From NCBI GenBank assembly GCA_937864535.1, contig CALMJS010000035.1, positions 1 to 64,000 on the forward strand: a DNA stretch of 64,000 nt. Reading direction: 5' to 3'. Source of the stretch: an uncultured Paracoccaceae bacterium (GTDB lineage Bacteria; Pseudomonadota; Alphaproteobacteria; Rhodobacterales; Rhodobacteraceae). Both the position numbers and the translations under genes were made by a program. This document shows, piece by piece, positions 49,657 through 60,456 of this stretch (position 1 is the stretch's first letter; each line of letters starts with the position of its first letter). Below the pieces are notes generated by a model. It had not been told where the DNA came from and searched no databases. It worked only from the letters and a program-made list of their open reading frames with translations.

Positions 49657-51492
49657 TTATTCCGGCAGAATGCGCACGCCGCCCTTGGCCGCCGAGGATG
49701 CCAGCATCGCATAGGCCTTGAGCGCGGTGGAAACGGCACGCGGACGATCTGCGGCGGGTTTCCACGGCAGCGGGCCCTTGGCCTCGCGGCGGGCAGCCAG
49801 AGTGGCTTCGTCCACGGCCAGATTGATGGTGCGGTTCGGGATGTCGATTTCGATCAGATCGCCGGTTTCCACCAGACCGATCAGGCCGCCCTCTTCGGCT
49901 TCGGGCGAAACGTGGCCGATCGACAGACCGGAGGTGCCACCCGAAAAACGACCGTCGGTCAGCAGGGCGCATTTTTTGCCCAGACCTTTGGATTTCAGAT
50001 AGCTGGTCGGGTAGAGCATTTCCTGCATGCCCGGACCGCCGCGCGGACCTTCGTAGCGGATGACGACGACTTCGCCTTCGGTGACCTTGCCGGTCAGAAT
50101 GCCGCTGACCGCGTCGTCCTGCGATTCAAACACCTTGGCGGTGCCGTTGAATTTCAGGATCGATTCATCCACGCCAGCGGTCTTCACGATACAGCCGTCC
50201 AGCGCGATGTTGCCGTAGAGAACGGCCAGACCGCCGTCCTTGGAGAACGCATGTTCCACCGAGCGGATCACGCCGCCCTGACGGTCACGGTCCAGCTCCT
50301 TGTAGCGGTTCTTGGTCGAAAACGCCTCGGTCGTGCGCACGCCGCCGGGGGCCGCGCGGAAGAATTCGTCCACCTGCGGATCGTTGGCGGTCATGATGTC
50401 CCACTTTGCAATCGCTTCGGCCATGGTGGTCGAATGGATCGTGCTGACGTCACCGTGCAGCAGACCGCCACGGTGCAATTCGCCAAGGATGCCCATGATA
50501 CCGCCAGCGCGGTGCACGTCTTCCATGTGGACGTCGGCCTTGGCCGGGGCGACCTTGGACAGGCACGGCACTTTGCGCGACAGGCGGTCCATGTCGGACA
50601 TGGTAAAGTTCACGCCGCCCTCATAGGCAATCGCCAGAAGGTGCAGAACGGTGTTGGTCGAACCGCCCATGGCGATGTCCAGAGACATAGCGTTTTCAAA
50701 GGCTTCGAACGTAGCGATGTCGCGCGGCAGCAGGCCTTTTTCGTCGCCCTCATAGTGGCGCTTGGTGATGTCGACGATCTTGCGACCGGCTTCGAGGAAC
50801 AGTTCTTTACGGTCGGCATGGGTCGCCAGAACCGAACCGTTGCCCGGCAGCGCGAGGCCCAGAGCCTCGGCCAGACAGTTCATCGAGTTCGCAGTGAACA
50901 TGCCCGAGCACGACCCGCAAGTCGGGCAGGCTGCCTTTTCGATCGCGTCGACTTCTTCGTCGGAATATTTGTCGTCGGCTGCGGCAACCATCGCATCCAC
51001 GAGGTCGAGCGCGTGTTCCAGATCGCCGATCTGAACCTTGCCGGCCTCCATCGGGCCGCCGGACACGAACACGACCGGAATGTTCAGGCGCATCGCGGCC
51101 ATCATCATGCCGGGGGTGATTTTATCGCAGTTGGAAATGCAGACCATCGCGTCGGCGCAATGCGCATTGACCATGTATTCCACGGAATCGGCGATCAGTT
51201 CGCGGCTAGGCAGCGAATAGAGCATGCCATCATGGCCCATCGCGATCCCGTCATCGACGGCGATGGTGTTGAATTCTTTGGCGACGCCGCCGGCCTTTTC
51301 GACCTCGCGGGCGACCATCTGACCCAGATCCTTGAGGTGCACGTGCCCCGGAACGAATTGGGTGAACGAGTTGACGATCGCAATAATCGGCTTGCCGAAG
51401 TCGCTGTCGGTCATGCCGGTGGCACGCCATAGGCCGCGGGCTCCCGCCATGTTGCGGCCGTGGGTGGATTTGCGAGAACGGTAATAAGGCAT
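49657..51492 (-). CDS. ilvD: Dihydroxy-acid dehydratase
   Basis: This iron-sulfur enzyme of valine, leucine and isoleucine synthesis forms 2-oxo acids from 2,3-dihydroxy acids. The 611-residue protein has the start [16 protein letters not shown], the cluster cysteines in [10 protein letters not shown] near 119-128 and [13 protein letters not shown] near 192-204. It has the [15 protein letters not shown] segment near the C-terminus. ATG 51492 (M-P-Y-Y-R-S-R) is the usual family start; one four codons upstream is also open. It stands alone between convergent and divergent neighbours. Confidence 0.97.
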   Translation of the reverse strand: MPYYRSRKSTHGRNMAGARGLWRATGMTDSDFGKPIIAIVNSFTQFVPGHVHLKDLGQMVAREVEKAGGVAKEFNTIAVDDGIAMGHDGMLYSLPSRELIADSVEYMVNAHCADAMVCISNCDKITPGMMMAAMRLNIPVVFVSGGPMEAGKVQIGDLEHALDLVDAMVAAADDKYSDEEVDAIEKAACPTCGSCSGMFTANSMNCLAEALGLALPGNGSVLATHADRKELFLEAGRKIVDITKRHYEGDEKGLLPRDIATFEAFENAMSLDIAMGGSTNTVLHLLAIAYEGGVNFTMSDMDRLSRKVPCLSKVAPAKADVHMEDVHRAGGIMGILGELHRGGLLHGDVSTIHSTTMAEAIAKWDIMTANDPQVDEFFRAAPGGVRTTEAFSTKNRYKELDRDRQGGVIRSVEHAFSKDGGLAVLYGNIALDGCIVKTAGVDESILKFNGTAKVFESQDDAVSGILTGKVTEGEVVVIRYEGPRGGPGMQEMLYPTSYLKSKGLGKKCALLTDGRFSGGTSGLSIGHVSPEAEEGGLIGLVETGDLIEIDIPNRTINLAVDEATLAARREAKGPLPWKPAADRPRAVSTALKAYAMLASSAAKGGVRILPE

Positions 51493-51615
51493 CGGGCTGT
51501 CCATCTGTTGCGCCGCGCAGTGATACAGCGCAACAAATGGAATGAACAGGGGTTTGGCCGGATTTGGCCCGCAACTTGCACCATTGTGAGCGAGTCAATC
51601 CCTACGGAGCCCAGT

Positions 51616-52299
51616 GTGAACCGACGCCGCTTTCTGACGACCTGCGCTGCCGCGATTGTCGCGCAACCGGCCGTTGCTGGCACCGGCGGTCTTTTTGCCG
51701 GTGGCACTGGCCCGTTGATCAATCTGCAATCCGGTCAGAGCCTCTACGAGAGGAACGCTATCGAGGCCGCGGATGCAGAGCCCGACCCCGGCCCGATGCA
51801 GTTTGAGGCCAGTGCGCCGCGACATATCGAATTGTCGACCGGAGTGCCGGTTTTGACCATGTGGAATGTCCACACCCAAGAGGTCCTGACCATTCAACCA
51901 GCCGTCGCGACCGGGGTGGATATGTCCGCTCTGGCGCAGGCAGATCGGTTCATGCGCGATTGGCGCCGCAACGAGGTCAAATCTATCGACCCCAACGCCA
52001 TCCTCGGCATGCTGCAAATCCAGCAGGCGGCGCGGCAACAGGGGTTTTCCGGTCAGGTGCGGTTTCTGTCGGGCTATCGGAGTCGGGCGACCAACGATGC
52101 GCTTCGTGCGGCTGGCGGCGGGGCGGCCCGAAATTCCCTGCATATCGAGGCGCGTGCCATCGACTTTAGCCTGCCCGGCGTGGGAATGCGCGATACCATC
52201 CGATTGGCCAAGGGTCTGCGGATTGGCGGGGTTGGCGGCTATCCCAGTTTTGTTCATATCGACACCGGACGCGAACGGTACTGGGGCAGTGCCGTCTAG
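51616..52299 (+). CDS. Tat-exported DUF882/M15-type peptidase-like protein
   Basis: The 227-residue product from GTG 51616 begins N-R-R-R-F-L-T-T-C-A-A-A-I-V-A, a twin-arginine-type signal. The C-terminal domain has S-G-Y-R-S near 156-160, L-H-I-E-A-R-A-I-D-F near 175-184 and F-V-H-I-D-T-G near 215-221, whose H, D and H match the zinc ligands of M15 D,D-carboxypeptidases and YcbK. It probably trims or binds cell-wall peptides in the periplasm. The GTG start rests on the position of the signal peptide; no strong ribosome binding site is seen. It overlaps the LysR gene by four bases at the 3' end. Confidence 0.85.
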   Translation: MNRRRFLTTCAAAIVAQPAVAGTGGLFAGGTGPLINLQSGQSLYERNAIEAADAEPDPGPMQFEASAPRHIELSTGVPVLTMWNVHTQEVLTIQPAVATGVDMSALAQADRFMRDWRRNEVKSIDPNAILGMLQIQQAARQQGFSGQVRFLSGYRSRATNDALRAAGGGAARNSLHIEARAIDFSLPGVGMRDTIRLAKGLRIGGVGGYPSFVHIDTGRERYWGSAV

Positions 52300-53177
52300 G
52301 CGCGAAACCGCGCGGACATCGCCTGAATTTCTGCATGGATATAGTCCGCCACTGTCCGGATGCGGGCAAGATCGCGATAATCCTCGGGGTAGAGCATCCA
52401 ATAGGTGCGTGCGAACCGCAGGTCATCGGCCAGCACAGGCACCAGCCCATCGGCCATAAAACAGGGCAACACGCCAAGGCCCGCTCCGGCGCGAACGGCA
52501 TCCACCTGCCCCTGAACCGTCGCGGATTTATAGACGATCCGCAGGTCCGCACCGAAACTGCGGTTAAAGTCCAACTCCGGTGTGTAGAGCAGGTCGTCGA
52601 TGTAGCCGACAAACGGATGAGCGGGCAGGTCATCGGGACCGTCGGGGGTGCCGTGCTGATCCAGATAGGCGGGCGCAGCATAGAGCCGCAGGTCATAGTC
52701 GATGAGTTTGCGCATGATCAGACGCCCGGTTTCTGGCCGATCGAGGCTGATGGCGATATCGACCTCTCGCTTCCAGAGCCGATGGGTCATCGGCACCGGC
52801 ACCAATTCGATCTCAAGCCCCTGATGCAGTGACAGGATGCCCGGCAACACACGGGACAGAACGGCGTTTCCGATCCCGTCCGGCGCACCGACCCGCACAG
52901 AGCCGACGATCTTGTCTTCGGTACATACCGTGTCGGCGATGTCGAGCGCGGCAGCCTCCATCCGCTGGGCCCGGTCGCGCAAGGCGATCCCCGCCTGTGT
53001 CAGGGTCAGACCCTCTGCCGTGCGGTCAAACAGCGGGGTTCCCATCGCCTCTTCCAGCCGGTCGATATGTCGCGCGACAGTCGTGTGGCTGACCCGCAGA
53101 CGCCGTGCTGCCGACGCCAGTCGGCCCGCCCGTTCCACCGCAAGGAAAAAGGGGATGTCGTCCCAGTCAAACGCCAT
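52296..53177 (-). CDS. LysR-family transcriptional regulator
   Basis: The 293-residue regulator has the N-terminal helix-turn-helix: W-D-D-I-P-F-F-L-A-V-E-R-A-G-R-L-A-S-A-A-R-R-L in two halves and V-S-H-T-T-V-A-R-H-I-D-R-L-E near 30-43. The effector domain ends in W-M-L-Y-P-E-D-Y-R-D. ATG 53177 (M-A-F-D-W) is chosen because the domain begins there. It is divergent from the GMC oxidoreductase gene at 53265 with an 87-base gap, so it may control that gene, as is common for LysR regulators. Confidence 0.9.
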   Translation of the reverse strand: MAFDWDDIPFFLAVERAGRLASAARRLRVSHTTVARHIDRLEEAMGTPLFDRTAEGLTLTQAGIALRDRAQRMEAAALDIADTVCTEDKIVGSVRVGAPDGIGNAVLSRVLPGILSLHQGLEIELVPVPMTHRLWKREVDIAISLDRPETGRLIMRKLIDYDLRLYAAPAYLDQHGTPDGPDDLPAHPFVGYIDDLLYTPELDFNRSFGADLRIVYKSATVQGQVDAVRAGAGLGVLPCFMADGLVPVLADDLRFARTYWMLYPEDYRDLARIRTVADYIHAEIQAMSARFRA

Positions 53178-53264
53178 ATGATCGTTTCCGTGCATTGATT
53201 GTCTGAAAACGATCATTCCAAATTTCGCCAGACCGTCAACAATGAACAGCAGGAGGAGTCGGTC

Positions 53265-54863
53265 ATGGATTTTGGGACGTTCGACTACATTATCGTTGGT
53301 GCGGGCAGCGCGGGCTGTGTTCTGGCAAACCGGCTGAGCGAGGATCCCAAGATCAGCGTTCTCTTGCTAGAGGCGGGGGATAAGGATCGTTATCCGTGGA
53401 TCCATATTCCTGTAGGCTATCTCTATTGTATCGGAAATCCGCGCACCGATTGGGGCTATCGCACACAGGCCTGCGACGGTCTGAACGGGCGGTCGCTGAT
53501 CTACCCCCGCGGCAAAGTGCTGGGCGGCTGTTCGTCGATCAACGGAATGCTCTATTTGCGCGGACAGTCGGCCGATTACGATGGCTGGCGGCAGATGGGC
53601 AACATCGGCTGGGGCTGGGACGATGTCCTGCCGTATTTCAAGAAATCCGAAGACCATTTCAGCGCCGACCCCGATCACGGACAGGGGGGCGAGTGGCGCG
53701 TTGAACAGCAGCGGCTGCACTGGGATATTCTGGATGCGTGGCGTGATGCGGCTGTCGCGGCGGGCATTCCGCTGACCGACGATTTCAATCGGGGAGACAA
53801 TCACGGCGTCGGGTATTTTCAGGTCAACCAGCGCAGCGGCTGGCGCTGGAGCACGGCCAAGGGGTTCCTGCGTCCAGCCGCCGGGCGCAAAAACCTGACC
53901 GTCGTCACGCAGGCACAGGCCGAGCGTGTGACCTTTGACGGGAAAACCGCAACAGGCGTTCAGTTTTTGCACCGTGGCCAGCCAGCGAAGGTCCGTGTGC
54001 GCGGCGAGGTGATACTATCCTCCGGCTCTATCGGGTCGGTCCAAATCCTTCAGCTTTCGGGGATCGGGGCGGGGGCCCATCTGCAATCACTGGGGATCGA
54101 GACGGTCCACAACGCCCCGGAGGTCGGTGAGAACCTGCAAGATCACCTGCAAATCCGCTGTGCCTATCGGGTGTCGGGCGCCAAGACCCTGAATACCTTG
54201 GCCAATTCATGGCGGGGCAAGGCCGCGATCGGGCTGGAGTATCTGCTGAAGCGGTCTGGCCCGATGTCGATGGCCCCCAGCCAATTGGGGGCTTTTGCCT
54301 ATTCCTCGCCCGATGTTGCGACCCCTGATCTGGAATATCATGTTCAGCCGGTCACGCTCGAGGCGTTTGGGCAGGCGCCCCATGATTTCCCCGCTATTAC
54401 TGCCAGTGTCTGTCACCTGCGCCCCGAGAGCCGCGGTCACGTGCGGATCACTGCGCCAGATGCCCGCAGACACCCTGAAATCCAGCCGAACTATCTGTCG
54501 ACTGCGGGGGATCAGGCTGTTGCGGCGCGGGCCATTCGGTTGACGCGGCGGATCATGGAGCAGGCCCCCTTGGCTGGCTATTCCCCCGAAGAGTTCAAGC
54601 CCGGACCGACGTTCCAAACCGATGCCGAGTTGGTGAATGGCGCGGGGGCGATTGCGTCAACGATTTTCCATCCCGTCGGTACGACGCGAATGGGGGCGGA
54701 TGAACGGTCCGTCGTCGATCCGGACCTCAGGGTCAGAGGGGTGTCGGGGCTGCGGGTTGTGGATGCGGGCGTCATGCCGACGATCACCAGCGGCAATACC
54801 AACAGCCCGACCATCATGATCGCGGAAAAGGCGGCTGATATGATCCGGGCGGCGCGGCGCTAG
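53265..54863 (+). CDS. GMC-family FAD-dependent oxidoreductase (choline dehydrogenase-like)
   Basis: The 532-residue flavoprotein has the FAD motif G-A-G-S-A-G-C-V-L-A-N-R-L near 12-24, the GMC signature 1 region G-K-V-L-G-G-C-S-S-I-N-G near 82-93 and the C-terminal F-H-P-V-G-T-T-R-M-G near 467-476 with the catalytic histidine. Members oxidise alcohols such as choline, PEG or other polyols; the substrate here is open. ATG 53265 follows AGGAGGAG. It is divergent from the LysR gene and convergent (four-base overlap) with the polysaccharide ABC gene. Confidence 0.9.
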   Translation: MDFGTFDYIIVGAGSAGCVLANRLSEDPKISVLLLEAGDKDRYPWIHIPVGYLYCIGNPRTDWGYRTQACDGLNGRSLIYPRGKVLGGCSSINGMLYLRGQSADYDGWRQMGNIGWGWDDVLPYFKKSEDHFSADPDHGQGGEWRVEQQRLHWDILDAWRDAAVAAGIPLTDDFNRGDNHGVGYFQVNQRSGWRWSTAKGFLRPAAGRKNLTVVTQAQAERVTFDGKTATGVQFLHRGQPAKVRVRGEVILSSGSIGSVQILQLSGIGAGAHLQSLGIETVHNAPEVGENLQDHLQIRCAYRVSGAKTLNTLANSWRGKAAIGLEYLLKRSGPMSMAPSQLGAFAYSSPDVATPDLEYHVQPVTLEAFGQAPHDFPAITASVCHLRPESRGHVRITAPDARRHPEIQPNYLSTAGDQAVAARAIRLTRRIMEQAPLAGYSPEEFKPGPTFQTDAELVNGAGAIASTIFHPVGTTRMGADERSVVDPDLRVRGVSGLRVVDAGVMPTITSGNTNSPTIMIAEKAADMIRAARR

Positions 54864-55531
54864 ACCTCGCTCTTGGTGCCGATCAGCGATTGATAATGGC
54901 TGATCGCATCATCCAGCCGTTCGTAGTACACCAGTTCGCCGTCATCCAGAACGGCGCCTGCCTCGCACATTTGGCGCAGTTCGGGCAGGGAGTGGTTCAC
55001 CACGATGGCCCCGGATTGGCGCATCCGTTCGTCGAACACCGCCCGACTCTTGAGCCGGAACGCCGCGTCGCCGACGGCAGTGGCCTCGTCCACCAGATAG
55101 GTGTCAAAGGGGATGCCCATCGAAATGCCAAAGGCCAGACGGGACCGCATCCCGGCAGAGTAATTGCGCACCGGCACGTGGAAATGCGACCCCAGTTCGG
55201 AAAAATCCTGGACAAAGTCCAAGAGTTCGTCGGTGTCCACCCCGTAAATCCGCGCCACAAAGCGGGTGTTCTGGGCGCCTGTCATGTCGCGGTGAAACGA
55301 CCCGGCGAACCCGACGGGAAACGAAACCGTGCCGACCACGTTGATCTGACCTGCATCGGGCTTCATCGTGCCGCCGATCATATTCATCAGCGTCGATTTG
55401 CCCGCCCCGTTGCGCCCCATCAGGGCGACGGAAACGCCGGTCGGGAACACCATGTCGATGTCGCGGGCGACCCATTTCACCTCGCCATCGACGGTGGGAA
55501 AGCCCTTCCAGATGTGGGACAGGTGGATCAT
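54860..55531 (-). CDS. kpsT: Polysaccharide ABC exporter ATPase (KpsT-like)
   Basis: The 223-residue ATPase has Walker A G-R-N-G-A-G-K-S-T near 39-47 and a signature region Y-S-A-G-M-R-S-R-L near 124-132, the degenerate form typical of KpsT/Wzt-type capsule exporters. Y-L-V-D-E-A follows as Walker B. It would power capsule or exopolysaccharide export with a KpsM-type permease, which is not in the window. It is 8 bases after the KpsE-like gene on the same strand. Confidence 0.9.
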   Translation of the reverse strand: MIHLSHIWKGFPTVDGEVKWVARDIDMVFPTGVSVALMGRNGAGKSTLMNMIGGTMKPDAGQINVVGTVSFPVGFAGSFHRDMTGAQNTRFVARIYGVDTDELLDFVQDFSELGSHFHVPVRNYSAGMRSRLAFGISMGIPFDTYLVDEATAVGDAAFRLKSRAVFDERMRQSGAIVVNHSLPELRQMCEAGAVLDDGELVYYERLDDAISHYQSLIGTKSEV

Positions 55532-55539
55532 GGCGGTCC

Positions 55540-56919
55540 TTAGCGGCGGTCGCGCAAGGAATAGTAGACCAGACTGGCGATGGCCCAGGTCAGGAAGCTG
55601 AACAACGCAACAAGCCCGACAATCAGTTCCTTGCGCGGATATTCGGCCTGTTCGGCCAACGTCGGATGCACGAACGTCGCGAGGTAGCGGCTCTGGCGCT
55701 GGGCCTCTGTCAGGGCCGCCTCATAGGCGGTACGTGCCGCCGTGTAGGATGTTTCGGCAAAGCCGAGATCGGCATTGAGCCGTTCGAACTCTTGCAAGAC
55801 CGTGGCATAGGATTGCGAGGTCCCCGCGTTGTCGGCGCTGGCGCTGAATTTTTGCCGTTCCTGCGAGATCCGCTCTTCGATGACGGCGACCCGCTTGAGC
55901 ATCTGGTCCAGCCGCGGATCATCCTCCCGCGTGGTGCTGAGCAGCAGGTCGTAGTCAATCAGCGCCTCGGCCAATTGCGTTTGGAGCGTATTGAGCAGCC
56001 CCATCTGGCCCTGGATATCCGCTGTGGGATCGACGATCTGGTTCGCGATGCGAAACGCGGTGATTGCCTCGCGGGCGTCGATGACGCGTTGTTGGGCCTT
56101 GTCCAGATCATCGCTGGCAAAGCTGGTGGCATCCGCGCGGGCGGTTTCGGACAGGCTGTTGATGATCCGCGAACTTTCGTCCAGCAGGGCCTGTGCGATC
56201 CGCTGTGCCATTTGGGGATCAAAGGCGAGGACTTCGATCTGCATCATGCCTGTGCCGGAATCCAGCGACAGCTTGAGCATGCGTTCCCAATAGTCGGTAA
56301 GATCCTCGATCGTGCCGTCGGGGTCATAGGCGAACACAGGGTCTGCGGGCCAGTTTTCCGAATAATGCCCGCTAAGGTCCAGCGCTGCGTCCAGTGTCGC
56401 GACCAGTTCCTGACTGTGCAGGAACGCATAGAGAATGCCGATGTCATGGGTGTTGCCGCCCATATTGGTCAGCCCGCCCAAGAGGTCGCTGGCGCTGGTC
56501 AGCTCCTCGCTGCGGACGGTAAAGCCGACATTCGACGCGAACTGGTCCTTTGCAACCAGGTACAGGTAGGAGGCGCTGAGCGCGATCGGCAGCAGCACCA
56601 TGGCGACAAAGGCAAAGACCAGTCCGCGATGCCGTTTTTTGGCCCGCGCGGGCGCTGCCAATGGCCGCACGACGACCTGCGCAATGGGGGCCGGTTGCGG
56701 CTTGGGCTTTTCGATCTGCTGCGCGGGGGCGGTATTCTGTACTGGCGCTGCGGGGGTGGTCCCCGCTTGATCCTCGGGGGCGGCCTGCGCGGCCTTGGCG
56801 CGGGCCTTGGGCCCGAGGCCCCCGTTTTTGGCAGCCCGGAGGGCGCGGCGAGCCGTGCGACGCTTGGCCAGTTTTTCCTCGAGCGTGGGTTCGGCGTCGG
56901 GGGCAATGCTGTCGGTCAT
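55540..56919 (-). CDS. kpsE: Capsule export inner-membrane protein (KpsE/Wzz-like)
   Basis: The 459-residue protein has a long cytoplasmic N-terminus rich in A, P, K and R (about residues 1-110), then a membrane segment (G-L-V-F-A-F-V-A-M-V-L-L-P-I-A-L). A periplasmic coiled-coil region follows, then a final membrane segment (I-V-G-L-V-A-L-F-S-F-L-T-W-A-I) near the C-terminus. This is the KpsE/polysaccharide co-polymerase plan, linking the ABC exporter to the outer-membrane Wza/KpsD-type channel. ATG 56919 (M-T-D-S) is preferred over one 25 codons upstream. Low-complexity N-terminus is longer than in E. coli KpsE. Confidence 0.87.
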   Translation of the reverse strand: MTDSIAPDAEPTLEEKLAKRRTARRALRAAKNGGLGPKARAKAAQAAPEDQAGTTPAAPVQNTAPAQQIEKPKPQPAPIAQVVVRPLAAPARAKKRHRGLVFAFVAMVLLPIALSASYLYLVAKDQFASNVGFTVRSEELTSASDLLGGLTNMGGNTHDIGILYAFLHSQELVATLDAALDLSGHYSENWPADPVFAYDPDGTIEDLTDYWERMLKLSLDSGTGMMQIEVLAFDPQMAQRIAQALLDESSRIINSLSETARADATSFASDDLDKAQQRVIDAREAITAFRIANQIVDPTADIQGQMGLLNTLQTQLAEALIDYDLLLSTTREDDPRLDQMLKRVAVIEERISQERQKFSASADNAGTSQSYATVLQEFERLNADLGFAETSYTAARTAYEAALTEAQRQSRYLATFVHPTLAEQAEYPRKELIVGLVALFSFLTWAIASLVYYSLRDRR

Positions 56920-56959
56920 GCGGGCTGCCTTGTGGTTGACCAAAGGGTGCGTAGCTACT

Positions 56960-57940
56960 CTAGCGTTCTCTGGACGGGGGTGCCAGTGCGGCAATGTCGT
57001 GGGCGAGGGCGCTGCGGCCTGTGCGGCCTGTTAGCCCATCCCATATGCCAAGTCGCATCAGACGGAAATATGTAGGTCGCTGTTCTGCAGGGCATTTGTG
57101 GCCTCTGCGCCACCAGATCATCACATAGTAGGCCAGTGCGAGCGGGTAGATCAGTGGCCCCGCCGCCATGCGCGCGATCGAAATGCCGTTTCGGCAGTGA
57201 TAATAGACCTTCCAGAGGGGACGGTAAACGAACCCCTCGCCCATGGTGCCGCAGTCATGGAGAAACCGCAGGGATGGCGACAGCAGAATTCTCCAGCCCG
57301 CGCGTCTGAGGCGGAGGCTATAGAGCACATCATCGCCATAGATGAAAATGTCAGGGTCCGGTAAACCGACGGCTCTCGCGGTGGCGGTCCGCAGCACGAA
57401 CCCGACAAAACTGGCGTTGTCGATTGCTATCGGGGCCGAGGTGGGGGCAAGTTGGTGATCCGTCACCTTAAAGCCCGCGCGGCCCTTTTGTCCGGGTCGC
57501 AAGGCGGAGAGAAACGCGCCGACATGCCAAAACGGGTTCTGTCCCTGACGGTTCATTTCGCAGATTTTGCCGTCCGGATACCGCACCGCGGCGGAGAGCA
57601 CGCCAACAGTGGCATCCACTTTGGCAGCTTTGAGGGCCTGTATGAAACCGGCCTCTGGCCATGCGTCATCATCGAACAGGGCTAGCCAGTCAGGGCAATC
57701 CGCCGCCGCCAGCGCCGCCGCTACGCCTGCGTGAAACCCGCCAGCCCCGCCGATGTTTTGCGCCAACCTGATCACGCGCAAACGGGGCGAGGTTGCCGCC
57801 TCCAGCACCTGATCCGTATGATCCTCCGACGCATTGTCGACGACCCAGACCACGTCGAACGGTTCGGCCAGCGTACGATCCAGCGTCAGGGCAAGTTGGT
57901 CCGCCCTGTTCCACGTGACGATGACCGCGCCTACGCGCAT
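56960..57940 (-). CDS. GT2 glycosyltransferase, GlfT2/rhamnosyltransferase-like
   Basis: The 326-residue glycosyltransferase has V-T-W-N-R near 8-12, V-V-D-N-A-S-E-D near 33-40, Q-N-I-G-G-A-G-G-F near 61-69 and the metal motif F-D-D-D-A-W near 89-94. The Q-N-x-G-G-A-G-G-F signature is seen in galactofuranosyltransferases such as GlfT2. Since the neighbouring gene makes UDP-galactofuranose, transfer of galactofuranose to a surface glycan is likely. ATG 57940 begins M-R-V-G-A-V-I; upstream codons overlap glf. Confidence 0.88.
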   Translation of the reverse strand: MRVGAVIVTWNRADQLALTLDRTLAEPFDVVWVVDNASEDHTDQVLEAATSPRLRVIRLAQNIGGAGGFHAGVAAALAAADCPDWLALFDDDAWPEAGFIQALKAAKVDATVGVLSAAVRYPDGKICEMNRQGQNPFWHVGAFLSALRPGQKGRAGFKVTDHQLAPTSAPIAIDNASFVGFVLRTATARAVGLPDPDIFIYGDDVLYSLRLRRAGWRILLSPSLRFLHDCGTMGEGFVYRPLWKVYYHCRNGISIARMAAGPLIYPLALAYYVMIWWRRGHKCPAEQRPTYFRLMRLGIWDGLTGRTGRSALAHDIAALAPPSRER

Positions 57941-57941
57941 C

Positions 57942-59117
<1,176 letters not shown>

Positions 59118-59165
59118 TCACATAGGTCTGTGGCTATGGGGCGGTGTCAAGGCTGTCAATCCATA

Positions 59166-59199
59166 CCTATACGCCCCAATTGCGACTTTTCCGTATAGG
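59166..59199. promoter_or_regulatory. Inverted repeat in the glf / RTX divergent promoter
   Basis: CCTATACG (59166-59173) and CGTATAGG (59192-59199) form a perfect 8-base inverted repeat with an 18-base spacer in the 168-base gap. It lies 91 bases before glf and 45 bases before the RTX gene, fitting a shared operator. Confidence 0.45.
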
Positions 59200-59243
59200 C
59201 AAAAAGATGATAGGTCAGCGGCATAACTAACCTGGGGTTTATT

Positions 59244-60335
59244 ATGGCTATTATTCGCGTCACCAGTGAATTTATGGATGTCATGGATTCAACGACCATT
59301 CCTGATCTTACGCTCGATTATGGCGTAGAGCTGGGTCTGCTGATGGATCAATTCGCGATGATGTCCTATGTCGGTGTCGACCAGGGCTGGGCGCATCTGT
59401 CGGACGCGGATATGTTTGACGTTAGGGTCAAATTGACGGGATCGGTCGCGCTAGAAGTCGTCTATGACGGGACCATGATCGTCGGAATGACCTATTCGAC
59501 CGCAGATGGCATTGATTATCTGAACTTTGAAAGCGGGTCGCAGACGATGACTCTGTCGGGCGTACTGCCGGAAACAGGGTCCGAACTGATGGATCTGTTC
59601 ACCGCTTTTGCCGATGCGACGACCGACGAAGAGATCCTGTTGGCGATTTCTGGGTATTCGATCGACGAAGTAACTCTGGGTCAAAACGGCACCGATCTGC
59701 TGTCGATCGGTTTCCTCGACTCGGGAATTTCGATTGGCTTCCAAGGCTACGAAATGGACCTGTCCTTTGATAACATGGACTTGTCCTATTTCCTGTCGCT
59801 GACGATGTCCGGTATCGGTTCGGACGGCATTGGTGAAATTCTGCAGATGGGCGGGGTTAGCATGTCGATGCTGAACCCGTATGGCGATGAGATCATGTCG
59901 GTCACAGGTCAAATCCGCGCCAAAAACTCGATGATCTTTACCGGTGATGACGGCCGTGACGTCGTTTTTGCCAACAACGGTAACGACCGTTACTTTGGCA
60001 ACGGCGGCAATGACGTTCTGCGCGGCGGGGCTGGCGATGACCTGCTGGTCGGCGGCACGGGTGCTGACACGCTGTTCGGCGGTGCTGGCGCCGATACGTT
60101 CAAGTTCAGCCGACTGGATGGCCGCGATGTCATCGTGGACTTTGGCAGGGGCAATGACACCCTGCTGCTGAACGACAATCTGTGGCGCGGCACATTGACC
60201 GAGGCTGAAGTGCTGGACCGGTTCGCCATTGATACCGGCGACGATATCCTCCTCGACTTTGGCAAGCGTGGTAAGATCACACTGGTAGGCGTTGATGACG
60301 TGTCCGACCTGGTCGGCCATATCGATTTCTACTAA
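59244..60335 (+). CDS. RTX calcium-binding protein (363 aa), probable type I secretion substrate
   Basis: About 240 N-terminal residues are acidic, have no signal peptide and are rich in D, E, M, G and S; I recognise no family. Residues ~250-285 carry four nonapeptide RTX repeats (forms of G-G-x-G-x-D-x-L-x), followed by D-V-I-V-D-F-G-R-G-N-D-T-L and a hydrophobic C-terminus ending D-F-Y. This end resembles type I secretion signals. No T1SS genes lie in the window. The position between glf and a polysaccharide export gene suggests a surface or matrix function, perhaps a glycan-linked or S-layer-like protein. Confidence 0.8.
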   Translation: MAIIRVTSEFMDVMDSTTIPDLTLDYGVELGLLMDQFAMMSYVGVDQGWAHLSDADMFDVRVKLTGSVALEVVYDGTMIVGMTYSTADGIDYLNFESGSQTMTLSGVLPETGSELMDLFTAFADATTDEEILLAISGYSIDEVTLGQNGTDLLSIGFLDSGISIGFQGYEMDLSFDNMDLSYFLSLTMSGIGSDGIGEILQMGGVSMSMLNPYGDEIMSVTGQIRAKNSMIFTGDDGRDVVFANNGNDRYFGNGGNDVLRGGAGDDLLVGGTGADTLFGGAGADTFKFSRLDGRDVIVDFGRGNDTLLLNDNLWRGTLTEAEVLDRFAIDTGDDILLDFGKRGKITLVGVDDVSDLVGHIDFY

Positions 60336-60342
60336 ACCTCGT

Positions 60343-60372
60343 GGGCGGCGTTGCTTTTTCATCGCGCCGCCC
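60343..60372 (+). terminator. Hairpin after the 363-aa RTX gene
   Basis: GGGCGGCG (60343-60350) pairs with CGCCGCCC (60365-60372). The 14-base loop contains a run of T, and none follows the stem, so efficiency is uncertain. Confidence 0.5.
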
Positions 60373-60418
60373 CTGCCTATGACGGCAGATAGATTGACCC
60401 CGGCGGGGTGATCAGTAT

Positions 60419-60432
60419 CTTTGCGCGCAAAG
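60419..60432. promoter_or_regulatory. Perfect 14-nt palindrome before the Wza-like gene
   Basis: CTTTGCGCGCAAAG lies 25 bases before the ATG at 60457; GTAT and CATAC add weak outer symmetry. It could be an operator or part of the mRNA leader structure. Confidence 0.3.
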
Positions 60433-60456
60433 ACATACTCATCGCCGGGGGATACC

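Noticed and set aside
49912-51432. 506-codon plus-strand frame opposite ilvD
   Set aside because: Mirror frame of ilvD, without ribosome binding site or recognisable motif.
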